The notes: generated from the letters alone by a model not told the origin. Counted from the stretch's first letter, positions 47,473 to 57,506 are shown. The stretch: DNA of 64,000 nt from Aquiluna sp. (GCA_017854485.1 JAFMHN010000003.1:60862-124861); one strand, 5' to 3'. Made by a program: numbers and translations.

Positions 47473-48615
47473 CTATTTTCTTGCTACCAGGCCCTTGGCA
47501 AATTCCTCTGGAGAGAAAAATGCAAAGTCATTGACCTGCTCGCCCACACCAACGAGCTTAATTGGCAAGTCAAGCTCCTTCTGCAATGCATAGAGAATTC
47601 CTCCCTTTGCAGTGCCGTCCAACTTGGTCATAACTATTCCGGTGACCTCTGCAACCTCAGCGAAAGCCTTTGCCTGACTCATCGCATTCTGCCCGTTGGT
47701 TGCATCGATTACTAGCAAGACCTCGGAGATTTTCGCCTGTTTTTCAACAGCTCGGCGAATTTTGCCCAGCTCATCCATCAGGTCCTTCTTATTCTGCAGT
47801 CTGCCGGCGGTGTCGATGATTGCGATGTCAGCCTCGGCTTGGATCGCCAGTTCAACTGTTTGGTAGGCGACCGCTGCTGGATCAGCGCCTTCCTTAGCAG
47901 GCTTCACTAGCCGCGCTCCGGATCGTTCGGCCCAGGTTGCAAGCTGCTCAACCGCGGCTGCCCGGAAGGTGTCAGCGGCGCCCAGCACAACTTCCCAGTC
48001 ACCATCTTTGAGCCACCTGGCCAACTTGCCAATCGTGGTGGTCTTTCCGGCTCCGTTGACTCCAACGACCAGAATCACATACGGCAGCTTGCCGTCATCT
48101 AGGTTCAAAGAAGAGTCGTTTCTGCTCAATCTCTCAACTAGCAGGTCTTTCAAAAGCAGCCGCAGCTCAGCGTCTGAGCTTGCCCCCTGCTTTTGAGCTA
48201 CCGACTTCAACTGATTTGTAATTTCTTCGGCCGTCTCGACCCCGAAGTCCGCAAGGATCAAAATATCCTCTAGGTCATCAACATCGAAATTTTCACTAAA
48301 CAGAGATCTGATGCCGGTTCCGAGCGACCGTTTTGGAAGCTCCACCGCGACCAGCTCTGGTTCGACCTCTGACGCTGCTGCTGAAGCAGGCTCCGGAGCT
48401 TTCGCCTCTGGCTCTGGTTCAGGTTCTGCTGCCTCCGCATGAACCTCTGGCTCAGGTAAAGGTACTTTTGCTGGCTCGAGCGGTTTCACCGGCGACTCAA
48501 TGACTGGAGAAGCAGCCTGCTCGGCAACTACTGGTGGCTCCGCTACGAGTTCCGGCTCAGCCTGGCTTGTGGACTCTTGTTTTGAGCTCCGCAGGCGTTT
48601 TAGAAACTTAAACAT
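47473..48615 (-). CDS. ftsY: Signal recognition particle receptor FtsY
   Basis: A 380-residue receptor GTPase that docks SRP at the membrane. Basic residues at the start are followed by an acidic, Pro/Ala/Glu-rich A domain (about residues 15-90), then the NG domain: VGVNGAGKTTTIGKLA, DTFRAAAVEQL, DTAGRLQNKKDLMDEL, TKLDGTAKGG, GVGEQVNDF. ATG overlaps the smc stop (TGATG), so smc-ftsY-ffh form one coupled run. Confidence 0.97.
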   Translation of the reverse strand: MFKFLKRLRSSKQESTSQAEPELVAEPPVVAEQAASPVIESPVKPLEPAKVPLPEPEVHAEAAEPEPEPEAKAPEPASAAASEVEPELVAVELPKRSLGTGIRSLFSENFDVDDLEDILILADFGVETAEEITNQLKSVAQKQGASSDAELRLLLKDLLVERLSRNDSSLNLDDGKLPYVILVVGVNGAGKTTTIGKLARWLKDGDWEVVLGAADTFRAAAVEQLATWAERSGARLVKPAKEGADPAAVAYQTVELAIQAEADIAIIDTAGRLQNKKDLMDELGKIRRAVEKQAKISEVLLVIDATNGQNAMSQAKAFAEVAEVTGIVMTKLDGTAKGGILYALQKELDLPIKLVGVGEQVNDFAFFSPEEFAKGLVARK

Positions 48616-51600
48616 CAGTTGACTGCCTCTAGTTTTTGACCAACCACCTGGGTAATTCCGTCTTGCCTCATGGAAACCCCATAGAGCGCATCGGCGATTT
48701 CCATGGTTCTCTTTTGGTGGGTCACGACTATCAACTGAGAGCTCTCACGAAGCGACTTAATCACTTCCAAGAGTCGTCCTAGGTTGGAGTCATCTAGGGC
48801 TGCCTCAACTTCATCGAGCACATAGAACGGACTTGGGCGGGCTTTGAAGATAGAAATCAATAGCGCGACCGCAGCCAATGAACGCTCACCACCTGAGAGC
48901 AGAGACATTCTCTCGATTCGCTTTCCGACCGGCTTCACTGAAACTTCAATGCCGGTCTCGAGCAGATTGTCAGAGTCCGTCAGGCTCAATGAGCCAGTTC
49001 CGCCCGGGAACAGCACTGGGAAAATCTTCTCAAATTCTTTCTTGGTGTCCTCGAAGGCAGCGTCGAAAATGTGCTGCATTTTTCCGTCTAGGTCCCTGAT
49101 GATTCCAGCCAGGTCCGCCCTGGCGTCAGTAAGGTCTGCAAGCTGGTCGGTTAGGTACTTGTGGCGCTCTTCAAGAGCCGAGAACTCTTCCAGTGCCAGC
49201 GGGTTGAATGCGCCAAGCTGGTTTAGCTTGGTTTCTGCTTGGCGCAGCGACCGCTGCAAATCTTCTCTGGATTCGTTGATTTCGAGCTGTTCACCTAAGA
49301 GCTCTTCGACCGTGAGTGACAGCTCGGACTCAACTCGCTCAGTGAGGTTGGCGAGACTGATTTTCAGCTCGTGGTTTTGCAATTCGACCTCGTGTACTGA
49401 GGCAGTCAGGGTTGAGTAGCGCTGCTCCAACTCAACCGCCTGAGACCTAAGCGTTGCCAAGCGCTCGGTGCGCTGACTCCGCTTGGCTTCGAGCTCCCTC
49501 AGGCTCACTCGGACCGATCCTGCAAGTGACTCCGTCAACTTGATAACTGCTGGGAGCTTTTCAAGAGAGTCCTTAGCCGATTGAAGCTCAGCCTGCCTGG
49601 ACTTCATAGCCTCTTTGGTCCGCTCCAGGCTGGCTTTTGCCTCAGCCAGCCTGCCTTTCAGTACCGCGACAGATTTGTCGGTGGCCAGCTTGCGCTCGGA
49701 TAGGGTGCCGCTTTGGATGCGAACCTCAAGCTCCTGCTGGCGTGCCCGATCTAGGCTCTCAGCTAGCTCCGAACGTCGTGTAGCTGAAACCTCTACCGTT
49801 TCGGGCTCCGGCAACGCACTGAGTTCTTGCGTCAGCCTCTCAAGCTCGGTTGCTGCTGCCAACTCCTGAGCGTCGAGCGCCTCCCGCTCGACTTCGAATC
49901 GATCAATTTCGGCTTTAGCTGATTCAACCTGCGCAATCAGGCGACCAGCGCGCTCCGCGCTAGCGGCCAAGAGTGCATCGTGCTGCTGCAGTTCGGCAAG
50001 GCTTGTTTTCACAGCCTCGCTCGCTGAGCCTGAGCTTGCTTCGGCGCTGGCCAACTTCTGGGTTAGCTTCTCAATCTCCCGGGCAAGCTTTTCAATCGCT
50101 TTCGCCGCAACATCTCGCTCAGCACTGAGCTCAAGTTTTGACGGCTGCTTTTGACCGCCACCAAGGATTGAATACTCCGAGAGCAAATCCCCGTCTGTTG
50201 TAATAACTGTGATCTTTGGGTTCTTGGCGAGCGCTGCTTCGGCCTCATCCAGACTCTTGGCCACATGGAAGTTTTCAAGCAGCGCCAGCACTGAAGCTGG
50301 TGCCTGCACCAGGGTGCTGGCGTTTGGAAGCCCGGCGACACTGGCTGCTTCGCCCTTGCTGGCTGCGCCACCTGTTACCAGGAACTCAGCTCGGCCCATT
50401 TCCTTGGTCTTTAGAAACCTAATTCCCTCAATTGCCTGAGCCCTAGTCTCAACGGCAACCGCATCTGAAAGTGCACCGAGAGCCACTGAAATTGCTTTTT
50501 CGTAGCCTGATTCAATGCTGATGCTCTTGGCAAGCAGTCCCTTGATGCCGGCAAGCTTTGCCTTGATGATCTCGCCCCCGCCATCGGCTTGCTCAAGAGT
50601 CAAACCCAGCGCCACATGCCGCGCCGCCAGCGAATCTCGCTCGCGCTCTGCATCGTGGAGCTCCTGCCTGGCCTGGTCAACTAACTTGCGAGCCGAAGCT
50701 TCGGCTTGCTGCGACTTTTCATATTTCTGCCGCAGTCCATCGTCTGAGGTTGAAAGGTTGCCCTGGGTCATTGCCTGCTGTTGCGACTCAATTTCAGAAA
50801 TGCGCGCTTGAGCCTCAGTAATGCTGCCGGCAAGCTTCTCGCGCTGCTGGCCCATGGACTCGATGCGTGATTGCTGAAGGTTGATCTCCCCCTGCAATTG
50901 ATTACGACCGTTGGTTTTTGCCTCGAGCTCCGCCCGCTGACGAATCACGTTTGCGTCAAAGCTGTTGAGCTCTTCTGAAGCTTGCTGCCGTTGCGCTTCC
51001 AGTTGGCCTAGGTTTTCGATGCTCAGACGAATCTGTTGGTCAATCTCGGTCGCCTCAGCCTCAACCAGCAACAGCTCAGCGGTCAGCTGACTGATCTCTT
51101 CATCCGATTGCTCGGACTTGGCATCCTGGAGCAAGCTGATTCGCTGTGAGGCTAGATTTTGGAGGTTGCGAAGTCGCTGCTCGGCTGCCTCAAATGCAAA
51201 GAGCGTGTTCCGAGCCTGGTCAAATTCCTGCGAACTCAGCTCGGACTCGATTTCCTGAATTCCGGTTCTGGTCGCACCTAGCTGTTGAAGGGCATAGGAA
51301 GCCTCTGCTTTGCGCTCGTTTTCAGACTTTGAAGCGTTTTCTAACTGGACCTGAAGTTCGGTTATCTGAAGAGTGAGCAGCTTGGACTTTGTCTCTCTCG
51401 CGAGCGCCGCAATTTCTTGAGCACTTCTTGCTACCTCTGCCTGACGTCCAAGCGGTTTTAGGTTGCGTCTAATTTCGGCGATCAGATCCTGAAGTCTGGT
51501 CAGGTTCGACTTCATCGCCTCCAGCTTGCGCTCGGTCTTTTCCTTGCGCCTTCGATATTTCAAGATGCCGGCTGCTTCTTCTATAAACGCACGACGTTCG

Positions 51601-52064
51601 ACTGGCGTTGCCTTTAGAACAGTGTCGAGCTGGCCCTGTCCAACAATCACGTGCATTTCTCTACCAAGCCCGGTGTCACTGAGAAGTTCTTGGACGTCCA
51701 ATAGCCTGCAGGGCTCTTGGTTTATTGAATACTCGGAGGCGCCGTTGCGAAACAGGACTCGAGAGATGGTTACCTCTGAGTACTCGATGGGCAGTGCGCC
51801 ATCGCTGTTGTCAATGGTGAGAGAGACCTCGGCTCGACCAAGAGGCGCTTTGGTTGAGGTGCCGGCAAAGATGACGTCTTCCATCTTCCCGCCACGCAAG
51901 GTTTTAGCGCCCTGCTCTCCCATGACCCAGGCAAGCGCGTCAACTACGTTTGATTTGCCGGATCCGTTTGGGCCAACTACGCAGGTAATTCCAGGCTCCA
52001 GCACGATGGTGGTGGCCTGGGCAAAAGATTTAAAGCCCTTCAGGGTGATGCTTTTTAGATGCAA
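48615..52064 (-). CDS. smc: Chromosome segregation protein SMC
   Basis: A 1149-residue condensin ATPase. The N-terminal Walker A (VGPNGSGKSNVVDAL) lies near residue 34 and the C-terminal signature LSGGERSLAAVALL and Walker B VLDEVEAALDD near 1080-1110. Two long coiled coils flank a hinge (about residues 495-640, with GGGEIIKAKLAGIKGLL). The start is TTG 52064, giving MHLKSITLKGFKSFA as in homologues, with GAGGGG 8 nt upstream; longer in-frame starts add six extra residues. No scpA or scpB is in the window. Confidence 0.96.
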   Translation of the reverse strand: MHLKSITLKGFKSFAQATTIVLEPGITCVVGPNGSGKSNVVDALAWVMGEQGAKTLRGGKMEDVIFAGTSTKAPLGRAEVSLTIDNSDGALPIEYSEVTISRVLFRNGASEYSINQEPCRLLDVQELLSDTGLGREMHVIVGQGQLDTVLKATPVERRAFIEEAAGILKYRRRKEKTERKLEAMKSNLTRLQDLIAEIRRNLKPLGRQAEVARSAQEIAALARETKSKLLTLQITELQVQLENASKSENERKAEASYALQQLGATRTGIQEIESELSSQEFDQARNTLFAFEAAEQRLRNLQNLASQRISLLQDAKSEQSDEEISQLTAELLLVEAEATEIDQQIRLSIENLGQLEAQRQQASEELNSFDANVIRQRAELEAKTNGRNQLQGEINLQQSRIESMGQQREKLAGSITEAQARISEIESQQQAMTQGNLSTSDDGLRQKYEKSQQAEASARKLVDQARQELHDAERERDSLAARHVALGLTLEQADGGGEIIKAKLAGIKGLLAKSISIESGYEKAISVALGALSDAVAVETRAQAIEGIRFLKTKEMGRAEFLVTGGAASKGEAASVAGLPNASTLVQAPASVLALLENFHVAKSLDEAEAALAKNPKITVITTDGDLLSEYSILGGGQKQPSKLELSAERDVAAKAIEKLAREIEKLTQKLASAEASSGSASEAVKTSLAELQQHDALLAASAERAGRLIAQVESAKAEIDRFEVEREALDAQELAAATELERLTQELSALPEPETVEVSATRRSELAESLDRARQQELEVRIQSGTLSERKLATDKSVAVLKGRLAEAKASLERTKEAMKSRQAELQSAKDSLEKLPAVIKLTESLAGSVRVSLRELEAKRSQRTERLATLRSQAVELEQRYSTLTASVHEVELQNHELKISLANLTERVESELSLTVEELLGEQLEINESREDLQRSLRQAETKLNQLGAFNPLALEEFSALEERHKYLTDQLADLTDARADLAGIIRDLDGKMQHIFDAAFEDTKKEFEKIFPVLFPGGTGSLSLTDSDNLLETGIEVSVKPVGKRIERMSLLSGGERSLAAVALLISIFKARPSPFYVLDEVEAALDDSNLGRLLEVIKSLRESSQLIVVTHQKRTMEIADALYGVSMRQDGITQVVGQKLEAVN

Positions 52065-52184
52065 GCCTTCCACCCCTCTCAAGTATTCATAAAGCCTAGC
52101 CGAGCATGAAGCCTAGCCCTTTTAGTTTCGCCATAAACAAAGCTTTTTGCCCACGCCAGACCTGGTGCACAATGCCACAGGTTC

Positions 52185-52190
52185 TAAGCT
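52185..52190 (+). promoter_or_regulatory. Putative -10 element, leaderless start at 52198
   Basis: TAAGCT followed by 7 nt and ATG at 52198. Supports the shorter start of the membrane protein. Confidence 0.4.
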
Positions 52191-52197
52191 TCTAGAG

Positions 52198-52572
52198 ATG
52201 CAAACCAACGGATCGAAGTTGACGAGGAGCCTGAGCTCTCTGCTGCTCGCGCCTCTTACTGCGGTCTTTGGAACCATTGTTCATCAGAGCAGCCAGCTTG
52301 GAATCCCACTGGGCCTAGCTATCGGCCTGACGGTCGTGCTGCTGGTTTCAATTCAGATAAGACGGCGCAGTGGCTTTCGGTCTCCAGGTATTGTGTTTGC
52401 GACAGTGTTGGGAATCTGCATCTGGCTCTTTAGTCAGGACTTGACCGGCGACAAAATGATCCCAGCCACCGCACTCGGGTATGCGTGGTCATATGGATCC
52501 ATACTGGCTGCGGTGTTGGTGGCAATCTGGCCAAGACTCACAGGCAGTCAGTGGAAAAAAGCGGTCAACTAA
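52198..52572 (+). CDS. Small four-helix membrane protein, unknown
   Basis: A 124-residue protein with four predicted transmembrane helices (about residues 10-30, 35-52, 60-80, 95-115) and short loops; I cannot assign a family. The frame is open from 52147, but ATG 52198 is preferred because the extra N-terminal residues are polar and unlike a membrane protein start, and TAAGCT lies 7 nt upstream. It lies alone between smc (divergent) and mutM (convergent, stops share CTAA). Confidence 0.6.
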   Translation: MQTNGSKLTRSLSSLLLAPLTAVFGTIVHQSSQLGIPLGLAIGLTVVLLVSIQIRRRSGFRSPGIVFATVLGICIWLFSQDLTGDKMIPATALGYAWSYGSILAAVLVAIWPRLTGSQWKKAVN

Positions 52573-53471
52573 CGCTTTAGCTTTTGGCAGTTAGGGCAGA
52601 AGTGGCTACCGCGATTGGCCCAGGCTTCACGCTTGATTTCAACTCCGCACCTTCGACACGGCTTGCCCTGCTGCCCATAGGCATTCAGTTCCTGCTCGAA
52701 ATAACCGGCCTCACCATTGACGTTTTTGTATTGCTCATCAAAGGAGGTGCCCCCCTGGATTACCGCCTTTTGAAGCACGTCTTTGGCAATCGCAACTAAT
52801 TCCAAGAGCTTTGGTCTGCTAATGGTTCCAGCAGGCTGGTCGTAGTGGATTTTCGCTCGCCACAAAGACTCATCGGCGTAGATGTTACCTATTCCGCTCA
52901 GCAAATTTTGGTCAAGCAGGATCTTCTTAATCCCTGCTGAGCGCTGTTTGATTTTTGCCACGACGGCTTTATCGTCAAACAGCGGGTCGAGTAGGTCTCT
53001 GGATATATGAGCAACTGGCGCCGGAATGCTGGCGTCTACGGCAGCCTCTGGGCTAAACCCGCCGGGGCCGCCATCTGGAGTTGGAACCAGATCCTCGATT
53101 GCCAGCGAACCAAAAATCCGCTGATCAACAAACCGCAGTTCCAGCTGATCGCCCTGGGAAGTTTTGGTGTGGATCACGATCCGGGTCTGCTTATCTTCCG
53201 GATGGCCTGCTGAACGCAACAGCATTTGCCCACTCATGCCCAGGTGCCCCACCAATGCCCTGGAGTCTGAAAGTGGCAGCCAGAGAAACTTGCCGCGTCG
53301 AACTACAGCTTGGAGCTGTTGACCTACAAGTTCATCGACGAAGTGCTTGGGGCCAAGCAGGTGCCGCTTTAGCGAACGCTGGTCATTGATTGAGACCTCG
53401 TGGACCTCAGCACCGATTAGTCTCGTGGCCAAACCGGCTCGCACCGTTTCAACCTCAGGTAATTCCGGCAT
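52569..53471 (-). CDS. mutM: Formamidopyrimidine-DNA glycosylase
   Basis: A 300-residue bifunctional glycosylase/AP lyase that removes oxidised purines such as 8-oxoguanine. The N-terminal catalytic Pro is in MPELPEVETVRAGL (Pro2), with GRRGK-like VRRGKFLWL, H2TH domain DQNLLSGIGNIYADESLW, and C-terminal zinc finger CRRCGVEIKREA...CPNCQ. The length is slightly above the average. The start codon follows the rnc stop directly. Confidence 0.96.
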   Translation of the reverse strand: MPELPEVETVRAGLATRLIGAEVHEVSINDQRSLKRHLLGPKHFVDELVGQQLQAVVRRGKFLWLPLSDSRALVGHLGMSGQMLLRSAGHPEDKQTRIVIHTKTSQGDQLELRFVDQRIFGSLAIEDLVPTPDGGPGGFSPEAAVDASIPAPVAHISRDLLDPLFDDKAVVAKIKQRSAGIKKILLDQNLLSGIGNIYADESLWRAKIHYDQPAGTISRPKLLELVAIAKDVLQKAVIQGGTSFDEQYKNVNGEAGYFEQELNAYGQQGKPCRRCGVEIKREAWANRGSHFCPNCQKLKR

Positions 53472-54146
53472 CTAATTTTTCCGAAGCGATCTAAGAGCCG
53501 CTATTGCAGCTTCGGTCTCGGCGCTTCGCTTAGTTCTCCCGCTGCCCTGCCCAAGCAGCTGTTCACCTGAGAAACAGTTGGCCATGTAAATTCGCTCGTG
53601 CTCCGGGCCTGTTGCAGAAATTTGATAAGAAACTGGTGGGCGATTTATTTTTTGCAGCTTTTCACCCAACGTGGTTTTTGGATCACTGGCTTCTCTAACC
53701 GCATCCGGATCATCCAGCATTGGGATTATGAATTTGTGAACAATATCGGATGCAGCTTCCAGTCCTTGAGAAAGGTAGGCGGCCCCCAAAACGGCTTCGA
53801 ATGCGTCGGCCAGAACATTGACCTTGGTCCTGCCGTCGGTTTGCTCCTCGCCTTTGCCAAGCCGCAGATACTTCCCTAGCTCAATCTGATTTGCGGCGGC
53901 AGCCAGCGCATTGGCAGATACGACTGCATTTTTTAGCTTGGTCAGCTCCCCTTCATTTAGCTCCGGGTGAGCCGAGTAGACGAACGAGGCAACCAGAAAG
54001 CCTAAAACGGAGTCGCCTAAAAATTCCAGGCGTTCATTATCGTCAAGCCCATTTTCATAGGCGAATGATGAGTGTGTGAGAGCGAGTTCTAATAACTCGG
54101 AATCAATCTCGATGCCGAGCGTTTGTGACAGCTCGTCAAGATTCAT
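53472..54146 (-). CDS. rnc: Ribonuclease III
   Basis: A 224-residue double-strand-specific RNase for rRNA and mRNA processing. Catalytic signature ERLEFLGDSVLGFLV (about residues 39-53) and the second acidic site LADAFEAVLGAAYLSQG; dsRNA-binding domain from about residue 155 (TTLGEKLQKINRPPVSYQI ... RSAETEAAIAALRSL). Located between rpmF and mutM, as is usual in actinobacteria. Confidence 0.97.
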   Translation of the reverse strand: MNLDELSQTLGIEIDSELLELALTHSSFAYENGLDDNERLEFLGDSVLGFLVASFVYSAHPELNEGELTKLKNAVVSANALAAAANQIELGKYLRLGKGEEQTDGRTKVNVLADAFEAVLGAAYLSQGLEAASDIVHKFIIPMLDDPDAVREASDPKTTLGEKLQKINRPPVSYQISATGPEHERIYMANCFSGEQLLGQGSGRTKRSAETEAAIAALRSLRKN

Positions 54147-54150
54147 CTAC

Positions 54151-54354
54151 TTAGGCGTCTGCTACCTTGCGGCCCTTGTATTCCATGTAAAGCTCGGTGC
54201 CGACAGAGTCGGTTACGACCTTGGCACGGTGAGGCAAGCTGTAAGTGGTCTCGCCATTCTCAACGGTCTTCACCAAGGTGATAGGCGCTGCCTTCCACTG
54301 TGAACGACGTGAACGTGTGTTTGATCGAGAGGTGCGACGCTTTGGTACTGGCAT
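54151..54354 (-). CDS. rpmF: 50S ribosomal protein L32, zinc-free type
   Basis: A 67-residue L32. N-terminus MPVPKRRTSRSNTRSRRSQWKA is typical. The C-terminal half has no cysteine, so this is the zinc-independent form, as in several actinobacterial L32 proteins. It is 2 bp after the DUF177 gene. Confidence 0.97.
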   Translation of the reverse strand: MPVPKRRTSRSNTRSRRSQWKAAPITLVKTVENGETTYSLPHRAKVVTDSVGTELYMEYKGRKVADA

Positions 54355-54356
54355 CT

Positions 54357-54863
54357 TTAGTCTTCCTTACTAGCTAAACCTTGTAATGCACTGAAGCGCG
54401 GATCAACCGGCTTTTCGTGACTGTGCTCTGTGTTCTCATCCAACCTAATCCCACACTCCGAACACAAACCAAGGCAATCCTTGGAGCAAACGGGTTGGAA
54501 GGGCAGATTCAAGACTACAGAATCAATGAGGACTTGTTCAAGATCAACATGTTCGTTAATCACTTCCAGATCTTCATCCGACTGAGAAGAATAGGCGAAA
54601 AGTTCCTGAAAATCTACCTCAACCTCAAGACTCATTGAATCTAGGCACCTGGAACATTGCGTTTCGGCGGTTGCAAACACCTCTCCGGTAACCAGCACAC
54701 CCTCGTGAACCGACTCCAAGCGAAGACTAATTTCGGTGGTCGCGCCAGCAGGCACAGCAACCACCTCGGTCCCAATCGCTTCGTCCAGGACGTGGTCAAA
54801 TTCAACCTCTCGCATTTGACCTGGACGGTTCATTAGGTCGTGGACAGAAACTAATAAGCTCAT
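54357..54863 (-). CDS. YceD/DUF177 family protein
   Basis: A 168-residue protein that in other bacteria accompanies rpmF and is linked to 23S rRNA accumulation. It has CSRCLDSM in the middle and CSKDCLGLCSECG near the C-terminus, four or five cysteines that may bind metal. ATG overlaps the coaD stop by 4 bp, with GAGGAAA upstream. Confidence 0.92.
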   Translation of the reverse strand: MSLLVSVHDLMNRPGQMREVEFDHVLDEAIGTEVVAVPAGATTEISLRLESVHEGVLVTGEVFATAETQCSRCLDSMSLEVEVDFQELFAYSSQSDEDLEVINEHVDLEQVLIDSVVLNLPFQPVCSKDCLGLCSECGIRLDENTEHSHEKPVDPRFSALQGLASKED

Positions 54864-55345
54864 CGTTTTTCCTCTTGCATCATTTTCAAAACACTTTCGG
54901 GGACGTAGCCAGAAACATCTCCCCCGAGTTCAAACACCTGTCGCACCAGAGATGACGACACGAAACCATGCTGGATCGCCGCCGGGATAAACACGGTTTC
55001 AATGCCGCTCAGGTCACGGTTGACCTCAGCCATTGGCAACTCGTAGTCGATATCCGCGGAGTTTCTGAATCCCTTGATGATTGCGGTTGCGCCTCGCGAA
55101 GTTGCGGCATCAACCAGCAGGCCGTGGTCAACAGCTGTGACTTCAACGTTCTCCAAGCCAGCCTCTTGGACAGCAGTCATGGCCGCCTGCAGCCGCTGAT
55201 CTTGATTGAAAAATGGTTTTTTTGATGGATTATGAACTACCGCCAAAATAACGTGGTCAAACAGCGAACAACCGCGTCCAAGCACCGAAAGGTGCCCGAG
55301 GGTCAACGGATCGAAAGATCCGGGATAAATAGCGATTTTGCTCAC
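54860..55345 (-). CDS. coaD: Phosphopantetheine adenylyltransferase
   Basis: A 161-residue nucleotidyltransferase for the penultimate step of CoA synthesis. GSFDPLTLGHLSVL contains the (T/H)xGH motif; IIKGFRNSADIDYE and FVSSSLVRQV near the end complete the active site. GTG 55345 has no ribosome binding site, but TAACCT lies 6 nt upstream across the recG stop. Length is typical. Confidence 0.97.
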   Translation of the reverse strand: MSKIAIYPGSFDPLTLGHLSVLGRGCSLFDHVILAVVHNPSKKPFFNQDQRLQAAMTAVQEAGLENVEVTAVDHGLLVDAATSRGATAIIKGFRNSADIDYELPMAEVNRDLSGIETVFIPAAIQHGFVSSSLVRQVFELGGDVSGYVPESVLKMMQEEKR

Positions 55346-55351
55346 ACCACT

Positions 55352-55357
55352 AGGTTA
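55352..55357 (-). promoter_or_regulatory. Putative -10 element, leaderless coaD start
   Basis: Minus-strand TAACCT, whose TAA is the recG stop codon, then 6 nt and GTG 55345. May allow coaD to be transcribed apart from recG. Confidence 0.35.
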
Positions 55358-57481
55358 GCTGCGAGCCAACCTATCTGCATCTTGGATTTCCAAAACCTTT
55401 TGCAGGTTCTGAGACAGGCCATCGCTAAGCAAGGCCTGTGCCAGCGGTCGTGCCTGCTGGATTAGCTCGGCGTCCCTAACCACCCTCAGTAGCCGAAGCG
55501 ATGACCTGATTCCGGACTGCTGACTGCCTAACACATCGCCCTCACCACGAAGGTCGAGATCGGTTTCGGACAACGCGAATCCATCAGTAGTGCTGCAGAG
55601 TGCCTCGAGGCGACTGGCGGCGATCGTTCCAGGCTCAGCTGCCGACACCAACAAACAAAGACCGGCGTGTTCACCTCTGCCCACCCGACCACGCAACTGG
55701 TGCAACTGAGATAAGCCAAAATGGTCGGCATCAAGCACAACCATCGTGGAAGCATTTGGCACGTTAACGCCGACCTCAATCACAGTGGTGGCAACCAACA
55801 GGTCTATTTCTCCAGCCTCAAATTCGGCCATAGCCCGTTCTTTTTCGCTAGCTGGCAGCTTTCCGTGCAGCAGGGCGATGCGAACATCTTTCAATACCGG
55901 GTTTTTACTAAGTGCGTCGAAGACTGCATTGACGCTGGCGGGTTCCAGCTCTTGGGTTTCAAGCTCTACCTGCTCCTGACCCTCCTCCGCTACTCCCTGT
56001 TCAATCCTTGGGCAAACCACGAAGGCTTGGCGGCCAGCTTGGACCTCCTCAGCAACTCGCTGCCAAACTCGGGCAACCAGGTCCTTTTGAGCCACCGGCA
56101 CCGAGTGGGTGGAGATTGGCTGTCGACCCTTTGGCAGCTCGCGCAGCGAAGAAACATCCAAATCTCCAAAAACGGTGACTGCAAGTGTTCTCGGGATCGG
56201 GGTCGCTGTCATCACAAGGGTGTGCGGGGATTTACTGGCCTTGCTCCTCAAGGCCTCTCGCTGAGAAACACCAAATCGGTGCTGTTCATCAATAATCACG
56301 AGTCCAAGATCAAAAAATGAAACATTTTCGCTGATCAGCGCATGGGTTCCGACTACCATCCTGCAATTGCCCGAGGCCAGATCCAGCATGGTCTTTTTGC
56401 GCTCGGCTGTGGGCTGAGACCCGGTTAGCAAACGAAGTCCGAGTTCTTTTGCAAGCTCCGGCCCAAGCGCCTCCAGAATCGATCGATAGTGCTGGGAGGC
56501 TAAAACCTCCGTTGGCGCCAGGAGCGCGCTCTGGCTGCCCTTTTCTGCTGCGCTCAGCACAGCCCTGACAGCGACAATGGTCTTACCGGAACCAACCTCT
56601 CCCTGCAGCATCCGGTTCATGGGATGACCGCTTGCTAGGTCAGCTGCAATCTCGTTGCCAGCTGCAATTTGGCCATCGGTGAGCTGAAATGGAAGCGCCG
56701 CGTCAAAGTTCGCTAGCAGAGCGTCAGCAACATAAACGTTGGCCTGCTCCTTTGACGCAGCCGCTCTGCGCGAAGCAAGACCTAGCTGCAACAGCATTGC
56801 CTCATGAAACTTCAAAGACTCTCTGGCTTCCTGCCACTGTGAATCAACTGCGGGCTCGTGAATCCAGTGAATTGCTTGACTTATGCCAACCAAGCCATGA
56901 GTTTGCAGTAACTGCTCAGGCAGTATTTCCTCGATCGCCGGCGCTAGTGCCAGCGCCTGCTTGACTGCCTTCTGGATTCTCCAGGTAGACATGCTGCTGG
57001 TGGCTGGATAAATCGGGATTGGGAGGTCTGCCCAAGCTTGTGCCTTGTCGGGGTCAATTTCCGAATCGAACAGCTCATAGTCCGGATGCGTCAACTGAAG
57101 CACTCCTGAAAATGATCCAATTTTTCCCGAGAACAAACCCTTGACTCCAGCATGGAGTTCGTTTTGACGCCAGGCCTGGTTAAAAAATGCCAGCGTCAGC
57201 AAGCCCTCGCCATCGCTCAGGGTGACCTCGAAGATGCTGCCCTTTCGACCGCGCATGCGGCGGTTGTTGGTGCTCTGAACCTCACCGACAACGGTGACCA
57301 CCTCACCCACCGGCAATGAGTTGAAGCTGGTCAGCTCACCACGTTTTGAATACCTTCTGGGAAAGTGAAGCAGCAGGTCTCGCATTGTTTCCAGCCCGAG
57401 CTGCTTCGAAAGAGCCTTGGCGGTTTTTTCACCAACGACATCCTTGATCAGTCCCAGCTCGGTTAGCACATTGACAATCAT
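55355..57481 (-). CDS. recG: ATP-dependent DNA helicase RecG
   Basis: A 708-residue branched-DNA helicase for fork reversal and recombination repair. Wedge/OB-fold N-terminal domain (VGEVVTVVGEVQSTNNRR, about residues 57-75), then SF2 motifs: Walker A MLQGEVGSGKTIVA (about 290), DEQHRFG (about 392), TATPIPRTLA, and the C-terminal TRG region QLHQLRGRVGRG. Slightly longer than average. Divergent from rsmD by 38 bp. Confidence 0.97.
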   Translation of the reverse strand: MIVNVLTELGLIKDVVGEKTAKALSKQLGLETMRDLLLHFPRRYSKRGELTSFNSLPVGEVVTVVGEVQSTNNRRMRGRKGSIFEVTLSDGEGLLTLAFFNQAWRQNELHAGVKGLFSGKIGSFSGVLQLTHPDYELFDSEIDPDKAQAWADLPIPIYPATSSMSTWRIQKAVKQALALAPAIEEILPEQLLQTHGLVGISQAIHWIHEPAVDSQWQEARESLKFHEAMLLQLGLASRRAAASKEQANVYVADALLANFDAALPFQLTDGQIAAGNEIAADLASGHPMNRMLQGEVGSGKTIVAVRAVLSAAEKGSQSALLAPTEVLASQHYRSILEALGPELAKELGLRLLTGSQPTAERKKTMLDLASGNCRMVVGTHALISENVSFFDLGLVIIDEQHRFGVSQREALRSKASKSPHTLVMTATPIPRTLAVTVFGDLDVSSLRELPKGRQPISTHSVPVAQKDLVARVWQRVAEEVQAGRQAFVVCPRIEQGVAEEGQEQVELETQELEPASVNAVFDALSKNPVLKDVRIALLHGKLPASEKERAMAEFEAGEIDLLVATTVIEVGVNVPNASTMVVLDADHFGLSQLHQLRGRVGRGEHAGLCLLVSAAEPGTIAASRLEALCSTTDGFALSETDLDLRGEGDVLGSQQSGIRSSLRLLRVVRDAELIQQARPLAQALLSDGLSQNLQKVLEIQDADRLARS

Positions 57482-57506
57482 GGCTGAATACTCACCGGAG
57501 TTTCAC

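Noticed and set aside
51526..52092. Plus-strand frame of 188 codons opposite the 5' end of smc
   Set aside because: Antisense to the conserved Walker A region of smc; no independent coding evidence.
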